The notes: generated by a model from the sequence alone, not told the origin. Counted from the first letter of the stretch, positions 35,135 to 43,422 are shown. The stretch is 64,000 bases of DNA from CAG-238 sp934277695 (GCA_934277695.1 CAKQVG010000009.1:1-64000); one strand, 5' to 3'. Program-made: numbers and translations.

Positions 35135-36655
35135 ATGAGAGTATTATTAACAACATTAAATTCAAAATATGTACATTCAAATCTTGCACTCAAGTACCTG
35201 TACACCGTCACGGCGGACGAATACAGCGACCTTGACGTAAGAGAATTTACGATCAACAACGATCTGAATTACATCTACACAGAACTTGTAAGAGCAAACT
35301 ATGATATGGTTTGCTTTTCTTGCTACATTTGGAATATTGAACAAATCAAGATTTTGGCAGCCGACCTGAAAAAGGCAATGCCCGACATCAAAATCGTACT
35401 CGGCGGGCCGGAGGTAAGCTTTAGCGGGGCCACATTCATGCAGGAAAACACATGGGCGGATTTTATCCTTTGCGGAGAAGGGGAGTATTCTTTCTATCGC
35501 TTCATGGAAGTAATCCGGGATCCCAAGAGGCCGTTCGACACTGTTCCGGGCCTGATTTACAGACAATCGGGAAAAATCTTCGTCAACGATGTGATTGAAC
35601 CTCTGGATTTCAATTTGGTTCCTTTTCCATATTCAATGCTGGACTGTGAAAGCGACCGGGTTGTTTATTACGAGTCTTCCAGAGGCTGCCCGTTCGGCTG
35701 TGCGTATTGTCTTTCATCGACGGAAAAACGCGTGCGCCCGCTTGCCATGGACCGTGTGAAATCCGACCTCGGATATTTTCTGTATAAGCAGGTTATGCAG
35801 GTGAAATTCATTGACAGAACGTTTAACTATGACAGAGACAGAGCTTATGAAATATTCAAGTATCTCATAGAAAACGATAACGGAGTGACGAATTTTCACT
35901 TTGAAATCTGTGCGGATCTGCTGGATGAGGGTACGCTCGGACTCCTTGCGACAGCACGGAAAGGGCTTTTTCAAATGGAAATCGGCGTGCAGTCCGCAAA
36001 CCCTGAGACCCTTGCAGCAGTGGGACGCAAAGAAAATGTATATCCGCTTCTTTTCAACACGGAAAAACTGGTTGCTTTGGGGAACATCCACACGCATGTA
36101 GACCTCATAGCCGGGCTTCCGCATGAAAGCTACGCACTATTTAAACGCTCGTTTGACAAAGTTTATTCGCTCAAGGCGGATGCCATGCAGCTGGGATTTC
36201 TCAAAGTTCTGAAGGGTACGCCTATGGAAGCGCAGGCGGTCAAATACGGGATTGTGGCAAGAGACCGGGCGCCTTACGAGGTGATTGCAACCGATGATAT
36301 AAGTGCACAGGAACTTGCACACCTTAAAATGATTGAAAATATGCTGGATATTTTTTATAACCGCGGAGGTTTTTCGAACACCGTCGAATATCTGATTGAC
36401 GAAATCGGACTCGGAGCCTTCGGGTTTTACGAAATGCTGGCGGACTATTACTATGAGGCAGGCTTTCAAAACAGAGACCGGAAAAAAGACGACCAATACA
36501 GAATTTTGTATGCTTTTGCAAGTTATGCCTCCGCAAAGGCAGGCTCGGTAAGACTTGAAGAAAGAGCGCATGCAAGACTTTTGCGGGATGCCGAGCAAAA
36601 TATGAATCCCGAAAATTTAAAGAGATTTTTAAGAAAAGGTTGGATTATAAAATGA
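35135..36655 (+). CDS. B12-binding domain radical SAM protein, DUF4080 type
   Basis: A 506-residue protein with an N-terminal cobalamin-binding Rossmann domain (about 1-130, MRVLLTTLNSKYVHSNLALK to VVLGGPEVSF-like region LGGPEVSFSG), a radical SAM core with CPFGCAYC (CX3CX2C, about residues 185-192), and a C-terminal DUF4080 region. Such enzymes often methylate unreactive carbons. The start is uncertain: ATG 35135 fits the domain border, ATG 35120 would add five residues; neither has a good ribosome site. It overlaps the TPR gene start. Its target is unknown. Confidence 0.87.
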   Translation: MRVLLTTLNSKYVHSNLALKYLYTVTADEYSDLDVREFTINNDLNYIYTELVRANYDMVCFSCYIWNIEQIKILAADLKKAMPDIKIVLGGPEVSFSGATFMQENTWADFILCGEGEYSFYRFMEVIRDPKRPFDTVPGLIYRQSGKIFVNDVIEPLDFNLVPFPYSMLDCESDRVVYYESSRGCPFGCAYCLSSTEKRVRPLAMDRVKSDLGYFLYKQVMQVKFIDRTFNYDRDRAYEIFKYLIENDNGVTNFHFEICADLLDEGTLGLLATARKGLFQMEIGVQSANPETLAAVGRKENVYPLLFNTEKLVALGNIHTHVDLIAGLPHESYALFKRSFDKVYSLKADAMQLGFLKVLKGTPMEAQAVKYGIVARDRAPYEVIATDDISAQELAHLKMIENMLDIFYNRGGFSNTVEYLIDEIGLGAFGFYEMLADYYYEAGFQNRDRKKDDQYRILYAFASYASAKAGSVRLEERAHARLLRDAEQNMNPENLKRFLRKGWIIK

Positions 36656-37722
36656 TGAATTTAGAAGAAAAAGACAGAATCGGACAATATTTGAGACCGC
36701 GTCTTGAGGAAATTGTTTTTGATGAACTTTCGGATGCCTATCTTGAAAAAGCCGGAATCGCAGATATTCTCACCGGAGTGCCGATTCCGCTGAAGAAGAA
36801 TGAACTCGGAAGCATTTCCACGCTCACGATTGCCAAGTGCATGGCATTTGTAATCGGCTGCGACCCGGAATTCAAATACAAAGAAAATTATATTGCATAT
36901 ATAACGAGAACTTTTGAAGTGCGTTTTGCGGACGCCCTCATCGCTGAAGGCGTGGAAACGGCGGCATCGAAGCAATCGTATGACTATGCATGCATCTTGT
37001 TCCGTGCGGCAATGCAGATTGAGCCGGACAATGCGAACGCATATTATTGTTACGGACGCGCATGTAAGGACGCGTACGAGGCTGCGGCAGAGACTTTGGA
37101 AGCCTCAGAGGAAGCGGAAGAATTTGTCGGCCGCTTTAAGGCGGAAGCTCTTGAAGCATTTGAAGTTGCAACGCTTAAGAATCCGAAGCTTGCGGACGCA
37201 TATTATTTCCTGGGCTATGCTTACATAAACATGGGTCTGTATGTAAAGGCAAAACTGACATGGGACGAGTACATGAAGCTGACGGAGGATGCCGCAGACA
37301 ACGACGAAATCAAGGATATCCGCAAAGAAATCGCTGAAAGGCTTGCCACCCTTGACAAACCGGTTGAAATCGAAAAAGGCTATAATCTCGTTATTTCCGG
37401 CAGATACGAAGAAGGAATTGCAGCTCTTTCTCCGTACAAAGAAGGCGAGTTTGCGTCCTGGTGGCCGCTTTGGTTCTATCTGGGGACCGCGTACGGCGAG
37501 CTTGACGAAGTCGACGAGGCAATTGCATGCTTTACGGAGGTTTTGAAATACGCTCCGAGCAACATTGAGAGCATGGAAGAACTGGTCAAGCTTTACGAAA
37601 AGACAGGCAATACGGAGAAGGTCGAAAAATATACGAAGAAAATCGGCCTTGTAAAGGAGAATATCGAAAAGGACAGGATATTATGGAAAGAAGAAAAACA
37701 ACCGGGAACGAAGCTGAACTGA
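36652..37722 (+). CDS. Tetratricopeptide repeat protein
   Basis: A 356-residue soluble, acidic, all-helical protein with several TPR units, for example CILFRAAMQIEPDNANAYYC, AFEVATLKNPKLADAYYFLG, and AIACFTEVLKYAPSNIESME. TPR proteins act as scaffolds. The N-terminal about 90 residues (EKDRIGQYLRPRLEEIVFDE) are not TPR-like and I do not recognise them. The start overlaps the stop of the B12 radical SAM gene (ATGATG), which suggests the protein assists the upstream enzymes, but this is inference. Confidence 0.85.
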   Translation: MMNLEEKDRIGQYLRPRLEEIVFDELSDAYLEKAGIADILTGVPIPLKKNELGSISTLTIAKCMAFVIGCDPEFKYKENYIAYITRTFEVRFADALIAEGVETAASKQSYDYACILFRAAMQIEPDNANAYYCYGRACKDAYEAAAETLEASEEAEEFVGRFKAEALEAFEVATLKNPKLADAYYFLGYAYINMGLYVKAKLTWDEYMKLTEDAADNDEIKDIRKEIAERLATLDKPVEIEKGYNLVISGRYEEGIAALSPYKEGEFASWWPLWFYLGTAYGELDEVDEAIACFTEVLKYAPSNIESMEELVKLYEKTGNTEKVEKYTKKIGLVKENIEKDRILWKEEKQPGTKLN

Positions 37723-38132
37723 ATGTTCTGGTAGTAGACGGTCAGGGCGGAATGGTGGGTAAGCAGATGGTTGAGGCTGTCAGGAAGATGATTCCGGATG
37801 CCGAAATCACCGCTGTAGGCACGAACACGCTGGCTACCGCAAGCATGCTCAAGGCAGGCGCAGATAACGGTGCTACCGGCGAAAATTCCGTTGTGGTTGC
37901 GGTTCGCAGCGCGGATATCATCGTCGGCCCAATCGGAATTGTGATAGCCGACTCCCTGCTCGGTGAGATTACACCGAGAATGGCAGAAGCAATTGGAAGC
38001 AGTCCTGCAAAAAAAGTCTTGATTCCTGTGAACAAATGTAATAATATAATAGTCGGGGTGGGCAGCAGGTCCACATCTTCCTTGATTGCAGAAGCAATCG
38101 AGACGATACGTCAAATTGCGGGAATCGCATAA
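37683..38132 (+). CDS. DUF3842 family protein
   Basis: A 149-residue protein of the DUF3842 family found in Clostridia. The start region NVLVVDGQGGMVGKQMVEAV is a Rossmann-like nucleotide-binding loop (GQGGMVG), and further conserved parts are VGTNTLATASMLKAGAD, GPIGIVIADSLLGEITP and VPVNKCNNIIVGV-like IPVNKCNNIIVGVG. Function is unknown. It begins 40 bp inside the TPR gene behind AAAGGACAGG and is the last gene of the operon that starts at about 24.9 kb. Confidence 0.88.
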   Translation: MERRKTTGNEAELNVLVVDGQGGMVGKQMVEAVRKMIPDAEITAVGTNTLATASMLKAGADNGATGENSVVVAVRSADIIVGPIGIVIADSLLGEITPRMAEAIGSSPAKKVLIPVNKCNNIIVGVGSRSTSSLIAEAIETIRQIAGIA

Positions 38133-38168
38133 ATCGAAAGAAACATTTGATAACTAATTTGTAACCAG

Positions 38169-38226
38169 AAGGTACATTTTTTCCGGAAGAAAATTCGGAG
38201 GGAAAAGGTGTATCTTTTATTTTTTG
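38169..38226 (+). terminator. Terminator or attenuator before the ECF S-component gene
   Basis: AAGGTACATTTTTTCC (38169-38184) pairs, with some G-U pairs, with GGAAAAGGTGTATCTT (about 38201-38214), enclosing a smaller CCG/CGG hairpin; TTATTTTTT follows. It may end the upstream operon, or work as a leader that controls the ECF gene, since it lies only about 20 bp before that gene's ribosome site. I see no known riboswitch consensus. Confidence 0.5.
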
Positions 38227-38245
38227 AAAACGGAGGATTTTTATT

Positions 38246-38785
38246 ATGGCAACGAAAAACAGTGAAAAAACGAGAGAAATGGTAATGGCATCCCTTTGCC
38301 TTGCCCTTGCTCTCCTTCTCCCGTTCCTGACAGGACAGATAAAAGAAATCGGAAATATGCTGTGCCCGATGCACATTCCGGCTCTGCTTTGTGCTTTTTT
38401 GTGCAGCTGGAAATGGGCTGCCGGTGTAGGTGCGGCAGCACCGCTTCTTCGCTCCTCAATCTGGGGAATGCCGCCGATGGGTCCGATTACATTCGCTATG
38501 ACGTTTGAACTTGCGGCGTACGGTCTGATTGCATCGGTAATCTACCGCAGACTCCCGAAAAAAACATGGAGCATTTACGTTTCCCTCATTACCGCAATGG
38601 TCGGCGGGCGAATCGTATGGGGCATTGTCTCCATGATTTTGTACGGAGCGATGGGAACGCCTTTCACATGGCAGATGTTTGCTGCCGGTGCGTTTATCAA
38701 TGCCGTGCCGGGAATCATCCTGCAGATTGTAATAATACCCGTTATTGTTCTCGCACTTGAAAAAGCCGGTGTGGTACGCAAATAA
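38246..38785 (+). CDS. ECF transporter S component, substrate unknown
   Basis: A 179-residue membrane protein with about six hydrophobic segments, of the energy-coupling-factor substrate-binding type that captures a vitamin and docks with a shared EcfAA'T module. The family blocks GNMLCPMHIPALLCAFLCSW, GAAAPLLRSSIWGMPPMGP and MTFELAAYGLIASVIYR are clear. Members of this subgroup are annotated only as S components; I cannot assign pantothenate, folate or another substrate. The ECF module itself is not in the window. RBS ACGGAGG. Confidence 0.85.
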   Translation: MATKNSEKTREMVMASLCLALALLLPFLTGQIKEIGNMLCPMHIPALLCAFLCSWKWAAGVGAAAPLLRSSIWGMPPMGPITFAMTFELAAYGLIASVIYRRLPKKTWSIYVSLITAMVGGRIVWGIVSMILYGAMGTPFTWQMFAAGAFINAVPGIILQIVIIPVIVLALEKAGVVRK

Positions 38786-38874
38786 GCAAAATCGTGCAAA
38801 ACACCGACATGGTGTGGGAATAAAACAGACCGAAAAAAATTAGGCAAAATACGAAAAAATAATTGCAAAAAGTC

Positions 38875-38920
38875 TTGACAATGCCGACACAATAGAGTAT
38901 AATTTCTATTGTTGTCGGCA
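38875..38920 (+). promoter_or_regulatory. Consensus promoter of the tRNA cluster inside a long dyad
   Basis: TTGACA (38875-38880), 17-bp spacer, TATAAT (38898-38903): a perfect SigA promoter. The arms TGCCGACACAATAGA (38882-38896) and TCTATTGTTGTCGGCA (38905-38920) are inverted repeats matching over 15 bp with one bulged base; they flank the -10 and cover most of the spacer and the start site. The left arm is not transcribed from this promoter, so this is a DNA dyad, probably an operator, rather than an RNA hairpin. Confidence 0.8.
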
Positions 38921-38947
38921 ATGGGATATGTGCTGACACGAAGGTGT

Positions 38948-39022
38948 TCCGAGGTAGCTCAATGGTGGAGCAGGCGGCTGTTAACCGCAAGGTCGAGGGT
39001 TCGAGCCCCTCCCTCGGAGCCA
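38948..39022 (+). tRNA. tRNA-Asn (anticodon GTT)
   Basis: Acceptor TCCGAGG pairs with CCTCGGA, D arm AGCTCAATGGTGGAGC, anticodon loop CTGTTAA closed by GCGG/CCGC, T arm GAGGGTTCGAGCCCCTC, discriminator G and encoded CCA. The 3' part is copied again 139 bp downstream. Confidence 0.97.
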
Positions 39023-39167
39023 TTTTTTTAAAAATGCCCATAGAGGGCGAGAACCCGAGAGGGCAGAAAGCTCCGGTGAAGCTTTCTGCGCGAAGCCGTG
39101 CGTGGCACGAGCGAAGCGAATTCAGCTTGCATAGCAAGCGTGAGCCCCTCCCTCGGAGCCATTTTTT
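39003..39167 (+). repeat. Duplicated tRNA-Asn 3' end flanking a structured 113-bp insert
   Basis: The 26 bases from GAGCCCC through GGAGCCA and six T at 39003-39028 recur at 39142-39167. Between them lie three hairpins: GCAGAAAGCT/AGCTTTCTGC (10 bp, about 39063-39089), CGTGC/GCACG (about 39099-39111) and GCTTGC/GCAAGC (about 39125-39139). tRNA 3' ends are the usual attachment sites of tyrosine-recombinase elements, so the copies look like attL and attR around a tiny element or scar. It also resembles a structured RNA unit tied to a tRNA. Confidence 0.7.
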
Positions 39168-39185
39168 AACGGTATTGTTTTTTGC

Positions 39186-39274
39186 GCCGGAGTGGCGGAA
39201 TTGGCAGACGCACAGGACTTAAAATCCTGCGATCCTTACCGATCGTACCGGTTCGACCCCGGTCTCCGGCACCA
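39186..39274 (+). tRNA. tRNA-Leu (anticodon TAA)
   Basis: An 89-nt class II tRNA: acceptor GCCGGAG pairs with CTCCGGC, anticodon loop CTTAAAA closed by CAGGA/TCCTG, a long variable arm (CGATCCTTACCGATCG), T arm CCGGTTCGACCCCGG, A discriminator and encoded CCA. Confidence 0.97.
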
Positions 39275-39341
39275 ATTTTATTTTTTGACGCACTGCCGAT
39301 AGGAATATTTTTGTGACAATACCATATAATATAATTGATAT

Positions 39342-39417
<76 letters not shown>

Positions 39418-39426
39418 CGCAAGGCA

Positions 39427-39457
39427 TGCACTCAGATGATTCTGGGTGCTTTTTTTA
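39427..39457 (+). terminator. Terminator of the tRNA cluster
   Basis: TGCACTCAGA pairs with TCTGGGTGC(T) with one G-U pair and a TGAT loop, followed by seven T. Confidence 0.85.
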
Positions 39458-39769
39458 TGGCATGGCGGTCGTGCAGGGTTCAGCTTTGGGCACAGGTTGA
39501 GGCCGCCCTTCGGTGATGCAGGCCAAAATTACATTAAAACGGCCGTTTGAAGCAAAAAATATAGTCGAATTTTATTTTTGGTACATTTTTTTAGCGGCGA
39601 CTGAATTATGCGACAAGGGACAAAAATCCTCAATTCGATATTTTGTGTATGCATATTCCGTCATACTACATGTGGTAGCCGCAAGATCACAAGGGGAAGG
39701 TTAAAAACAAAGAATAAGGCAAAGGGGGAGAAATCATTATATAAAACGCCTTAAAACGCCAAAAAAATG
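39458..39769. other. Intergenic stretch without a convincing gene
   Basis: About 310 bases between the tRNA terminator and the nuclease-like gene. It holds a short palindrome AACGGCCGTT (about 39538-39547) and a direct repeat AAAACGCC (twice, about 39743-39760). A 63-codon open frame (39513-39704) has no ribosome site and unusual composition, and I do not consider it a gene. Confidence 0.5.
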
Positions 39770-39836
39770 TAAAAATTGAATGAATCCATAAATTACCAAT
39801 TTTTATATTTACAAATAAAGTATTTTATGGTAAAAT
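39770..39836 (+). promoter_or_regulatory. Promoter of the nuclease-like gene with adjacent inverted repeat
   Basis: TTTACA (39808-39813), 17-bp spacer, TAAAAT (39831-39836). Just upstream TAAAAATTG (39770-39778) and CAATTTTTA (39797-39805) form a perfect 9-bp inverted repeat that ends two bases before the -35; it could be an operator. Confidence 0.6.
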
Positions 39837-39859
39837 ATCCAAAAAGAAAGGAGCGACTT

Positions 39860-40672
39860 ATGAGTGTAATTGATATTATAAAAACGAGTTTGAAATATGA
39901 CGAGGACGTGCTTCGGAAAATCACAAAATTAAGGTTTAACACGCAAGGACAGACACTGACTTTAAAGATTGAAAAAGGAAAGAAGTATTATTACATCAAA
40001 AAAAGAGGAGAAAATAAATCGACCTATGTGAAACCGGATAAGATGAGTGAGGTCAACCGAATAAGACGTGCACGATTCATCGAGGAAAGCAAAGCAGTAA
40101 TAAATGATAACATTAAACTGCAAAAAGAATTTATCGATAAATATGTGCCGACGGATTTTGCATCTCTCAACGCAAGACTTCCCAAAGCTTACAGATATTA
40201 TGAAGGCGAAGCCGCTCCGATGCATAAAAAGAATGTTACGCAGTCTCAAAATCCATACAAGCGGGAGGAACTGATACATAAAACATCTTTCGGCCTTTAT
40301 GTCCGCTCAAAGACAGAGGTTATGATATCAGAGGTTTTGGAAACAGCCGCGCTGGAATACTATTACGAACGTCCGTTGGAGTTGACAGATGAAAAGGGTA
40401 ATAAGAAAATGATATATCCGGATTTCACGATTGTTTTGGGAAAAGAGTGTATTGTGTATTGGGAACACAAAGGCATGTATGGCGATGAAAAATATTTTGA
40501 GCATGATCAACGCAAAATGCAATTATACTACAGAAACGGAATTTACGAACCAAAGAATTTGATTGTAACAATGGACGGACCAGATGGAAGCATCGATATT
40601 GAGCGCATTAAGATGATTGTATATGGCTTGTTACTTCCGCTTTGTACTTCGATGGAAGACATGATTATATAA
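39860..40672 (+). CDS. PD-(D/E)XK nuclease-like protein
   Basis: A 270-residue protein; the ATG at 39860 follows AAAGGAG. The N-terminal about 145 residues are basic and probably bind nucleic acid (TLKIEKGKKYYYIKKRGENK). The C-terminal half fits the restriction-endonuclease fold: RSKTEVMISEVLE (helix with Glu), YYYERPLEL, IYPDFTIVLGKECIVYWEHKG, where the Asp of PDF and the Glu and Lys of EHK form the D...ExK catalytic set, then a helix DQRKMQLYYRNGI. Clostridial relatives are common as orphan genes in accessory regions, often with EHFG in place of EHKG. No methyltransferase or helicase partner is near. Target unknown. Confidence 0.75.
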   Translation: MSVIDIIKTSLKYDEDVLRKITKLRFNTQGQTLTLKIEKGKKYYYIKKRGENKSTYVKPDKMSEVNRIRRARFIEESKAVINDNIKLQKEFIDKYVPTDFASLNARLPKAYRYYEGEAAPMHKKNVTQSQNPYKREELIHKTSFGLYVRSKTEVMISEVLETAALEYYYERPLELTDEKGNKKMIYPDFTIVLGKECIVYWEHKGMYGDEKYFEHDQRKMQLYYRNGIYEPKNLIVTMDGPDGSIDIERIKMIVYGLLLPLCTSMEDMII

Positions 40673-40696
40673 TAAAATAATATTTTTTTGAAACTA

Positions 40697-40720
40697 AACG
40701 GCTTCCAAAGCCGTCTTATA
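40697..40720 (+). terminator. Weak terminator after the nuclease-like gene
   Basis: ACGGCT, loop TCCAA, AGCCGT, then CTTATATT. The T tract is poor. Confidence 0.4.
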
Positions 40721-40774
40721 TTATGAAGTCCCAAAAAAGGACGAAATATACAAAGAAAAGGGGATTGAAATATT

Positions 40775-41419
40775 ATGAAAAAGATTTTAATAGCAGCTCT
40801 TGCGGCATCTATGATTCTGCTTGCCGGCTGCGGAAACACCCAAAACACGGATGAAGCCAAAAGTGTGATGCCGAAGGAGGCCTCAATCTCGATTGATAAC
40901 TTGGATTCGGCAGAGTTTCCGGCAGCGTTTGATGCTTCTTCTTTGAAAGAGGCCGATGGCGCACTCAGTCTGGAGATGGAAGTATATGAAGAAGAGTTTT
41001 TTGACGCTGCAGATATTACAGCACTGGCGAAAGGCGACAAAATCACCGCAGACGGTCAGGAGTATACGGTAGACACCGTCGAGGAAAGCGAAACCGGTCT
41101 GATTTCCGTCAACGGCGGTCTGGAGCAGGGCGGTATCGACTTTGCGACCAATGACAGTGAAGGCGGAGTATATTATGTGGAAGGGCTCGACGATACGCAT
41201 ACCTATGCAGACTTAGGCAAGACGACCCTTGCGCTTGCAGACGATTTCACATTTACAGACGATTCCGATTTTGACAATCCGGATCAGAAATACGATGCAG
41301 CCGGCTTTAAAAAGCTGCTTGCAGACGATGCGAACGACTACGGATTCAATCAGCACAACACGACGGTAAAAGTCGAGGGCGGTGTAATTACGGAAGTTCA
41401 TCGAATTTTCAGACCATAA
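40775..41419 (+). CDS. Putative lipoprotein, unknown function
   Basis: A 214-residue predicted lipoprotein. Residues 1-19 form a signal peptide with lipobox LLAGC, so Cys19 should be lipidated and the protein held on the outer face of the membrane. The mature part is acidic (many Asp and Glu) and beta-rich, with segments such as GDKITADGQEYTVDTVEESE and a C-terminal TVKVEGGVITEVHRIF. I do not recognise a family. It stands alone with RBS AAAAGGGG and its own terminator. Confidence 0.8.
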   Translation: MKKILIAALAASMILLAGCGNTQNTDEAKSVMPKEASISIDNLDSAEFPAAFDASSLKEADGALSLEMEVYEEEFFDAADITALAKGDKITADGQEYTVDTVEESETGLISVNGGLEQGGIDFATNDSEGGVYYVEGLDDTHTYADLGKTTLALADDFTFTDDSDFDNPDQKYDAAGFKKLLADDANDYGFNQHNTTVKVEGGVITEVHRIFRP

Positions 41420-41476
41420 ATAAGATGTGGTAAAAGCAAAAGAACGGCAAAGCCTCCCGGGAAGAAGCGGCAAGCA

Positions 41477-41503
41477 AGCCTCTCCTCACGGGGGGCTTTT
41501 CAT
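41477..41503 (+). terminator. Terminator of the lipoprotein gene
   Basis: AGCCTCTCC pairs with GGGGGGCT using G-U pairs, loop TCAC, then TTTTCATTTTTT. Confidence 0.65.
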
Positions 41504-41610
41504 TTTTTGATTTTTTCACGAAAACTTCATAATTTGCCAAGAAAGCTTTGTGGAAGAAACAAAAAAATTGTGGTAATATAATCTATATCACGTTTTAAGG
41601 AGGAAATCGT

Positions 41611-43422
41611 ATGCATGAGGTGAAGAAACCGAAGAAAAATTTAGCATATTACTATCTCATAGTCCTGATTGTAATCATGCTGTTCAACGCCTTTGTTTAC
41701 CCTTATATTATAGGGCAGCAGGTAAAAGAGGTCGACTACGGAACATTCATGTCGATGACCGAAAAAGGAAAGATTGGGCAGGTTGAAATACAAAGCAATC
41801 AGATTATATTTACCAATAAGGACAATACCAAGATCTATAAAACAGGGTTGATGGATGACCCTGACAGAACGCAGCGGCTGTATGACTCGGGCGCAAAATT
41901 CTCAAGTGAAATTGTGCAGCAGATGTCACCGCTTGCAAGCGTGCTTTTGACATGGATTTTGCCGATTTTCCTATTTGTAGCGCTCGGACAGTATATGTCC
42001 AAAAAAATGATGGGAAAAAACGGTGGAAATTCTATGATTTTTGGCATGGGAAAATCCAATGCGAAGGTATACATCAAATCGTCGGACGGAATCAAATTCT
42101 CCGATGTGGCGGGTGAGGATGAAGCAAAGGAAAACCTCACGGAAATTGTTGAGTACCTGCATAATCCGGGAAGATATAAGGAAATCGGAGCCTCAATGCC
42201 AAAGGGCATTCTACTCGTGGGGCCTCCGGGAACCGGTAAAACCCTTCTTGCAAAGGCTGTAGCCGGAGAATCCAATGTTCCTTTCTTCTCCATGTCAGGC
42301 TCTGAATTTGTGGAAATGTTCGTCGGAATGGGTGCATCCAAAGTGCGTGACCTGTTCAAGCAGGCAAAAGAAAAGGCACCTTGCATCGTTTTTATTGACG
42401 AAATCGATGCAATCGGTAAGAAGCGTGACGGCCAGTTCTCGGGAAATGATGAAAGAGAGCAGACCCTGAATCAGCTCCTCACAGAGATGGATGGATTCGA
42501 AGGCAACAATGGTGTCATCATTCTTGCGGCAACGAACAGACCCGAATCCCTTGATCCGGCACTTACAAGACCGGGCAGATTCGACAGACGCGTGCCTGTT
42601 GAGCTTCCTGATTTAAAAGGAAGAGAGGAAATCCTGAAGGTTCATGCAAAAAAAGTAAAGGCTGCAGAAGGCATTGATTTCGAGAAGGTTGCGAGAATGG
42701 CATCGGGTGCTTCCGGTGCGGAACTTGCCAATATCGTGAATGAAGCAGCACTCCGTGCGGTCAGAGACGGCCGCGATACGGTTACACAGGCCGATATGGA
42801 AGAAAGCATCGAAGTTGTTATTGCAGGATACCAGAAGAAGAATGCAATTCTGACTGATGACGAAAAATGGCGCGTTGCATACCATGAAGTCGGACATGCC
42901 CTCGTTGCGGCAAAACAGACCAATTCCGCTCCGGTGCAGAAGATTACGATTATTCCGCGAACCTCGGGCGCACTAGGGTACACCATGCAGGTCGAGGAAG
43001 GCAACCACTATCTGATGACCAAGGAAGAATTGGAAAACAAGATTGCAACCCTCACGGGCGGCAGAGCAGCGGAAGAAGTAAAATTCGGCACAGTATCAAC
43101 GGGTGCTTCCAACGATATCGAACAGGCAACCAAACTGGCACGCGCGATGATCACGCGGTACGGCATGAGCGACGAGTTTGATATGGTAGCTATGGAAACC
43201 GTAACAAATCAGTACCTCGGCGGCGATACCTCACTTGCATGCTCGGCGGAAACCCAGGCAAAGATTGACAAGAAGGTTTCGGATCTTATTCGCACCGAGC
43301 ACGAAAAGGCAAAGAAAATCCTCAATGATAATATGGAAAAACTTGAGGAAATATCGAAGTATCTGTATGAAAAAGAAACGATTACCGGCGAAGAATTTAT
43401 GGAAATTTTGACACGCGAATAG
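41611..43422 (+). CDS. ftsH: ATP-dependent zinc metalloprotease FtsH
   Basis: A 603-residue membrane AAA+ protease that degrades misfolded membrane proteins and short-lived regulators. Two membrane segments (about 12-31 and 108-127) flank an external domain. The AAA module has Walker A GPPGTGKT (204-211), Walker B CIVFIDEIDA, and the second region of homology TNRPESLDPALTRPGRFDR. The protease site is HEVGH (425-429). RBS TAAGGAGG; the upstream -10 TATAAT (41577-41582) is near-consensus with a poor -35. It is about 50 residues shorter at the C-terminus than E. coli FtsH. It directly abuts the metal-regulated palindrome. Confidence 0.96.
   Translation: MHEVKKPKKNLAYYYLIVLIVIMLFNAFVYPYIIGQQVKEVDYGTFMSMTEKGKIGQVEIQSNQIIFTNKDNTKIYKTGLMDDPDRTQRLYDSGAKFSSEIVQQMSPLASVLLTWILPIFLFVALGQYMSKKMMGKNGGNSMIFGMGKSNAKVYIKSSDGIKFSDVAGEDEAKENLTEIVEYLHNPGRYKEIGASMPKGILLVGPPGTGKTLLAKAVAGESNVPFFSMSGSEFVEMFVGMGASKVRDLFKQAKEKAPCIVFIDEIDAIGKKRDGQFSGNDEREQTLNQLLTEMDGFEGNNGVIILAATNRPESLDPALTRPGRFDRRVPVELPDLKGREEILKVHAKKVKAAEGIDFEKVARMASGASGAELANIVNEAALRAVRDGRDTVTQADMEESIEVVIAGYQKKNAILTDDEKWRVAYHEVGHALVAAKQTNSAPVQKITIIPRTSGALGYTMQVEEGNHYLMTKEELENKIATLTGGRAAEEVKFGTVSTGASNDIEQATKLARAMITRYGMSDEFDMVAMETVTNQYLGGDTSLACSAETQAKIDKKVSDLIRTEHEKAKKILNDNMEKLEEISKYLYEKETITGEEFMEILTRE

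Noticed and set aside
38944..39222. Open frame of 92 codons across tRNA-Asn and tRNA-Leu
   Set aside because: It is the translation of tRNA sequence; the well-known spurious peptides SMVEQAAVNRKVEGSSPSLGA (split: SMVEQAAVNR, KVEGSSPSLGA) and EWRNWQTHRT come from tRNA genes.
39311..39335. Separate promoter for tRNA-fMet (TTGTGA with TATAAT)
   Set aside because: The spacing is only about 8 bp; the tRNA is more likely transcribed with the upstream tRNAs.
39513..39704. 63-codon open frame in the tRNA-nuclease gap
   Set aside because: No ribosome site, no family resemblance, and composition like the surrounding non-coding DNA.
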